This document shows positions 8,253 to 10,780 of a stretch of 10,780 nt of DNA, piece by piece. This stretch comes from Spirogloea muscicola. Its lineage: Eukaryota > Streptophyta > Zygnematophyceae > Spirogloeales > Spirogloeaceae. The stretch covers positions 65,716 to 76,495 of the forward strand of contig WELB01000257.1 of assembly GCA_009602725.1 (NCBI GenBank), written 5' to 3'. The stretch's first letter is position 1, and each line of letters begins with the position of its first letter. The translations under genes and the position numbers were made by a program. The notes under the pieces were generated by a model that saw nothing but the letters and a program-made list of their open reading frames with translations, had not been told where the DNA came from and ran no database searches.

Positions 8253-8639
8253 CTATGCACCAGAAGTTTTATCCTTGGCTGAATCTCTGTGCGCGGCCTT
8301 CTGATCAACAGGACTCTCTTTCTTCCTAACACATAACTTCTGTGCTAACATGCGCGTGCCAGATGTTGCACCACTTTGCTTGACAGAATGGGCACACACC
8401 AACTTCCGCAGCACAAAGGGCTTGCAGGTGATGCTGATCATGACGTTGTCCGAGCTCATCACAGACATTCCTGTTTTGACCAAAATCTTGAGAGGGGTGC
8501 TGGAAGAAAGTGAGGAGATTGCCAGGCTGAGGTTTTCCCTTGCAGAGCTTGGAAAAGTGGAGAGTGTTCCTACAACCACGGCAGCCTCTCCGACCACCAC
8601 TGCAGCCCTCTATTGTGGGATTGGAGTAACCTTGCTTTC
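8253..8639. other. Ambiguous open frames on both strands
   Basis: A plus-strand frame from ATG 8350 stays open to 8847, and a minus-strand frame covers 8253-8600. They share codon wobble positions, so third-position G/C bias (strong at about 8400-8470) cannot choose between them. The plus frame reads as an amphipathic helical stretch (ELITDIPVLTKILRG then EESEEIARLRFSLAEL) followed by Thr/Ala repeats, and its last 50 or so codons run into retroelement tail sequence. The minus frame ends in a basic tail. I recognise neither, and one or both may be chance. Confidence 0.3.
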
Positions 8640-8700
8640 TGCTCCATCGGGCTCCTTCAGACCTTGTCCATTCCTTTGGGCTGGCCTCTCACAGCCACCA
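8640..8700 (+). mobile_element. Retroelement 3'-tail fragment, plus orientation
   Basis: The segment matches the reverse complement of the tail of copies B and C: CCTTGTC, then ATTC, then GGGCTGGCCTCTCACAGCC at 8678-8696. It is only tail sequence, with no coding part. Confidence 0.6.
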
Positions 8701-8867
8701 GTCAATTTGGCCACGCTTTCTTCTTTTTGGTGGTTAAAACATTGCCACTGGTGGCAGGATAGTACACTCTGCTTGCAGCCGGATACGCAATGCCATGTCT
8801 TCAGTCGTACCTTTTTCACTTTAGCTCAGCTAGGGTTTGAGAGCTAAGCTACTCTGTATTGGCGAGT

Positions 8868-9045
8868 CAGCTTTCTGCTGCTTTTGTGTGTGTAGCTTTC
8901 CCCTCGACCTTGTCCACGGTCTTTGGCACTTATTAACCACCGCTCTCTGTGAAAACAGCACCTCTCCATGTTAGGCTGGCCTTCCCTTAGCCACCACCTC
9001 CTCTCTTGAAAAGCGCATCTCTCTTTCCGGCTGGCCCTCACAGCC
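8868..9045 (+). mobile_element. Diverged retroelement tail fragments, plus orientation
   Basis: GCTGCTT, TAGCTTTCCCCTCGACCTTGTC and following words at about 8876-8925 resemble the plus-orientation tail found at 10080-10190. Two more hairpin cores follow at 8974-8992 (degraded) and 9029-9045 (GGCTGGCCCTCACAGCC). The latter is directly followed by a G-rich GGGGGCGACGGCCAGCC in the other orientation. These look like older, overlapping insertions. Confidence 0.45.
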
Positions 9046-9120
9046 GAAAGGGGGCGACGGCCAGCCTTCAAACGATTGACAAGATTGAGAAGGAACAGGC
9101 AGCGGAGAGCCCGCAAGGAA

Positions 9121-9323
9121 GGAATGGCTCTCCCAATGGGGGCAAGGGCTGTGAGAAGCCAGCCCGAAAAGAATTGACAAGGTTCGAAGGGGCCAAATTA
9201 CGAGCTAAGCAGCGACTTCGGGCCTGAGGAGGCTATGGCAGAACGGGGGAGGATGGACCACTCAGTAGTTACAGGTGAGGAGCCTCACATCCGACAGACT
9301 AGCTGCCGGAAAACTATCCCCAT
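9121..9323 (-). mobile_element. 5'-truncated retroelement 3' end, copy B
   Basis: This block is highly similar to 10228-10425 in copy C, including the stop-codon region at about 9258-9262 and the hairpin at 9147-9165. Similarity ends at about 9321. Near-identical words flank it, CCCGCAAGGAA at 9110-9120 and CCCGCAGGAA at 9324-9333, a likely imperfect target-site duplication. It retains only about 20 codons of the element's reading frame. Confidence 0.65.
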
Positions 9324-9359
9324 CCCGCAGGAATGGAAGCAGTCCCTAGGATGGCTGCT

Positions 9360-9551
9360 CAGTAATCAAAGAAAGGCGATGGCTGCGAAAGACCAGCCCA
9401 GAAAAAGAAGCTCTTGTAAAGTGGGGAGAGGGCTGTGAAAGGTCCGCTCAAAGCTCATAGAGAACGTCAGAAGGGCCAGACTACTCAAAGGTGTGGACAA
9501 GGTCTAGGAGAAGCTCTTTCAAAGGGGGCAATGGCTGTGAAAGGCCAGCCC
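9360..9551 (-). mobile_element. Nested retroelement tail fragments
   Basis: Three hairpin-bearing tails lie in the same orientation at 9381-9399, 9431-9449 (degraded) and 9533-9551. After the second, the words at about 9465-9490 (CAGAAGGGCCAGACTAC) resemble the tail segment that follows the hairpin in copy C. This indicates several short tail insertions or a partly amplified tail. Confidence 0.5.
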
Positions 9552-9629
9552 AACAGCACTGAGATCCCTGCTTGGGCGCCTTTCTTTGTGTTCTCTCCTT
9601 GAGTAGCGCTGTCGAAGACGATGAAAGAA

Positions 9630-9845
9630 GAAGTCGTCAAAAGGAGGCGATGGCTGCGAAAAGAAGCAGCTCAACCTTAGGCGACGATGGCTGTGAAAGC
9701 AGCAGCTCTTACAAAGCGAGGTCTGCAAAGGGCCACCCCTTCACAGAATGTCAAGGTCCACACGAGATGGATAGTGGTAGCACAAGCATAATCAAGCAAG
9801 AAGAGCGACTGCACAAGGTCTGAAGGGGCCGCAGCTACGCAAGGG
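9630..9845 (-). repeat. Degraded tail repeats
   Basis: Two degenerate hairpin units at 9652-9672 and 9689-9708 begin GATGGCTG and keep the Gly-codon-like GGCTGTGAAA half but have lost most of the closing CAGCC half. At about 9814-9842, AAGGTCTGAAGGGGCC and GCTACGCAAGGGCA resemble the tail segment AAGGTTCGAAGGGGCC of copies B and C. No coding signal. Confidence 0.4.
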
Positions 9846-9886
9846 CATACTACAACTTTGTGCTAGCCGTTGGATCTTATACAAAA

Positions 9887-9975
9887 GCCTGGCCTCTCGC
9901 AGCCATCGCCTTACTTCAAACGAGCTGTTTCTCTGTCCAGATGTTCATCCTTTTGGGGCTGGCTTTTCACAGCCC
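9887..9975 (+). repeat. Two plus-orientation tail units
   Basis: GCCTGGCCTCTCGCAGCC at 9887-9904 and GGGCTGGCTTTTCACAGCCC at 9956-9975 are the reverse-complement form of the tail hairpin. They lie immediately left of the diverged plus-strand copy D. Confidence 0.6.
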
Positions 9976-9984
9976 TTGAACAGA

Positions 9985-10200
9985 GGCAGAGCCCTCGCTG
10001 CTGCCTCTGGCTCTGGCCAGGGGACCCGCTTCCCGGAACCCAGTCTCTCTGACCTGAGGCTGCTTAGCAGGGGTTACTGAGTGCTTCGTAGCTGCTTCGC
10101 TTCTTTTCTGTGCTTGTTGTTCTTCGTACTTCCCCTGGCCCCTTCTCGTCCTTTGTACATTCTTTTCTGGGCTGGCTTTTTCCAGCCCCTATCCTCAATG
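9985..10200 (+). mobile_element. Diverged retroelement 3' end, copy D
   Basis: Read on the plus strand, this block parallels copy C in the opposite orientation: end of the reading frame, stop at 10078-10080, then a tail with GCTGCTT, TGGCCCCTTCTCG, and a near-perfect hairpin at 10169-10188 (stems GGGCTGG and CCAGCCC, loop CTTTTT). It is much more diverged from copy C than copies A and B are, so it is an older or different subfamily. With copy C it forms a tail-to-tail inverted pair. Confidence 0.6.
9988..10080 (+). pseudogene. C-terminal remnant of retroelement ORF (copy D)
   Basis: Thirty codons plus TGA read RALAAASGSGQG then SLSDLRLLSRGY, which aligns without gaps to the end of the copy C frame (RALAAASGFRQG and SLSDVRLLTRNY). 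Agreement at the protein level while the DNA has diverged suggests the C-terminus was constrained while the lineage was active. It is a fragment with no start. Confidence 0.6.
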
Positions 10201-10223
10201 GGCGAGCCCTTCTCCCCCTTAAA

Positions 10224-10780
10224 CAGAAGAAGTGGCTCTCCCAATGGGGGCAAGGGCTGTGAGAAGCCAGCCCGAAAAAGAATTGACAAGGTTCGAAGGG
10301 GCCAGACTACGGGCTAAGCAGCGACTGCAGGGCCTGAAGAGGCTATGGCAGAACGGGGATGGACCACTCAGTAGTTACGAGTGAGGAGCCTCACATCCGA
10401 CAGACTAGCTGCCGGAAAACTATCCCCCTGACGAAAGCCGGAGGCTGCAGCGAGAGCACGGCCAGCACGCAGATGCAAGGCGTGGGCCATGGACCGCTGG
10501 AGGGAGACGGACAAGCGCATACGATACATCTGAGCCCACGAGCCAGCGGCGTTGAAGTCAGCCGGCTCACTGCGCCTGCGGGACACAGCGCGCCGTGCAA
10601 GCCTGGCCAACAGGTCGAGCCAGTGGGATCCGAGAGCCCCGTGCACGTCCACAGCCAGGGGGACGAACTCATCGGCAGCCGGGTGGTCGGCGTGTTTGGC
10701 CGCCTTGCTGCGAGCGGCCTTCGCCGCAGCGTGGCCAGCCCGCGAGGCAGAAAGCCCCGGGTTGGAGCGGTCGACCACAT
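10224..10780 (-). mobile_element. Retroelement 3' end, copy C, runs off the window
   Basis: The longest copy here. From its 3' end (left) it has the terminal G-rich/hairpin tail (hairpin 10255-10273), about 100 bases of untranslated tail, and then an open reading frame continuing past the right edge. There is no poly(A) tract at the 3' end. The reading frame makes a non-LTR (LINE-like) element the best inference, because 5'-truncated copies with short flanking duplications are typical of target-primed reverse transcription. Confidence 0.7.
10368..10780 (-). CDS. C-terminal part of a retroelement reverse-transcriptase polyprotein (partial)
   Basis: The minus-strand frame is open from the window edge to the TGA at 10368-10370, at least 136 residues; the true start is outside. 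It contains KAAKHADHPAADEFVPLAVDV and HGALGSHWLDLLARLARRA, then a Met/Arg-rich helical segment. An FVPLAV-type motif after a Lys/Ala-rich helix, followed by a small helical domain, is what I recall from the region downstream of the reverse-transcriptase domain in retroelement ORFs of algae, oomycetes and fungi. The catalytic YXDD core is not in the window, so the assignment is an inference. The frame is intact, in contrast to copy A, so this may be a young insertion. Host genes nearby have similar GC bias. Confidence 0.5.
   Translation of the reverse strand, partial: VVDRSNPGLSASRAGHAAAKAARSKAAKHADHPAADEFVPLAVDVHGALGSHWLDLLARLARRAVSRRRSEPADFNAAGSWAQMYRMRLSVSLQRSMAHALHLRAGRALAAASGFRQGDSFPAASLSDVRLLTRNY

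Noticed and set aside
9176-9196. GGTTCGAAGGG word resembling a tRNA/SINE B box, also in copy C
   Set aside because: No A box at the right distance, no cloverleaf, and the word lies inside the untranslated tail of the retroelement.
9572-9823. Plus-strand 83-codon frame
   Set aside because: It runs across degraded tail repeats on the antisense side of the element and shows no codon bias or known motif.
8640-10290. Regular-looking repeats as a CRISPR array
   Set aside because: Spacing and orientation are irregular, units are diverged, the genome is clearly eukaryotic, and no cas genes are present.

Overview
This window looks like nuclear DNA of a green alga, possibly a trebouxiophyte-type chlorophyte (inferred; no species marker is present). 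Its genes are split by many spliceosomal introns. Exons are GC-rich and end codons in G or C, while introns and spacers are more AT-rich. The two recognisable proteins are closest to land-plant families, and TTTAGGG/CCCTAAA-type motifs occur in noncoding DNA.

Layout. (1) 1-259: C/T-rich low-complexity DNA, then the leader of the first gene. (2) 260-2307, plus strand: a complete plant-type mitochondrial arginase in six exons (341 residues when spliced), with all metal ligands and possibly a GC-AG first intron. (3) 2308-3671: a 1.36-kb convergent intergenic stretch with telomere-like motifs and a short duplication. (4) 3672-5519, minus strand: an ESCRT-III subunit of the SNF7/VPS32/CHMP4 family. 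Six exons are certain; the N-terminal exon is tentative. (5) 5707-5858, minus: one coding-like exon that I cannot assign. (6) 6970-7234, minus: an exon with no ATG that reads as a Pro/Ser run followed by a very acidic C-terminal tail, also unassigned. (7) 7354-10780: an accessory region built largely from one retroelement family. It has three minus-strand 3'-end copies (two 5'-truncated with likely target-site duplications, one running off the window), a diverged plus-strand copy, and many short fragments. All share a hairpin near the element's 3' end.

The arginase and ESCRT genes are unrelated housekeeping genes that converge on a shared spacer. One acts in mitochondrial arginine/urea/polyamine metabolism, the other in endosomal membrane scission. 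The right third is a retroelement graveyard. Its most interesting feature is a palindromic 3'-tail motif (core GGCTG...CAGCC) seen at 14 places, which could be the RNA stem-loop recognised by the element's own reverse transcriptase. I found no CRISPR array, rRNA, tRNA or prokaryotic-style operon.
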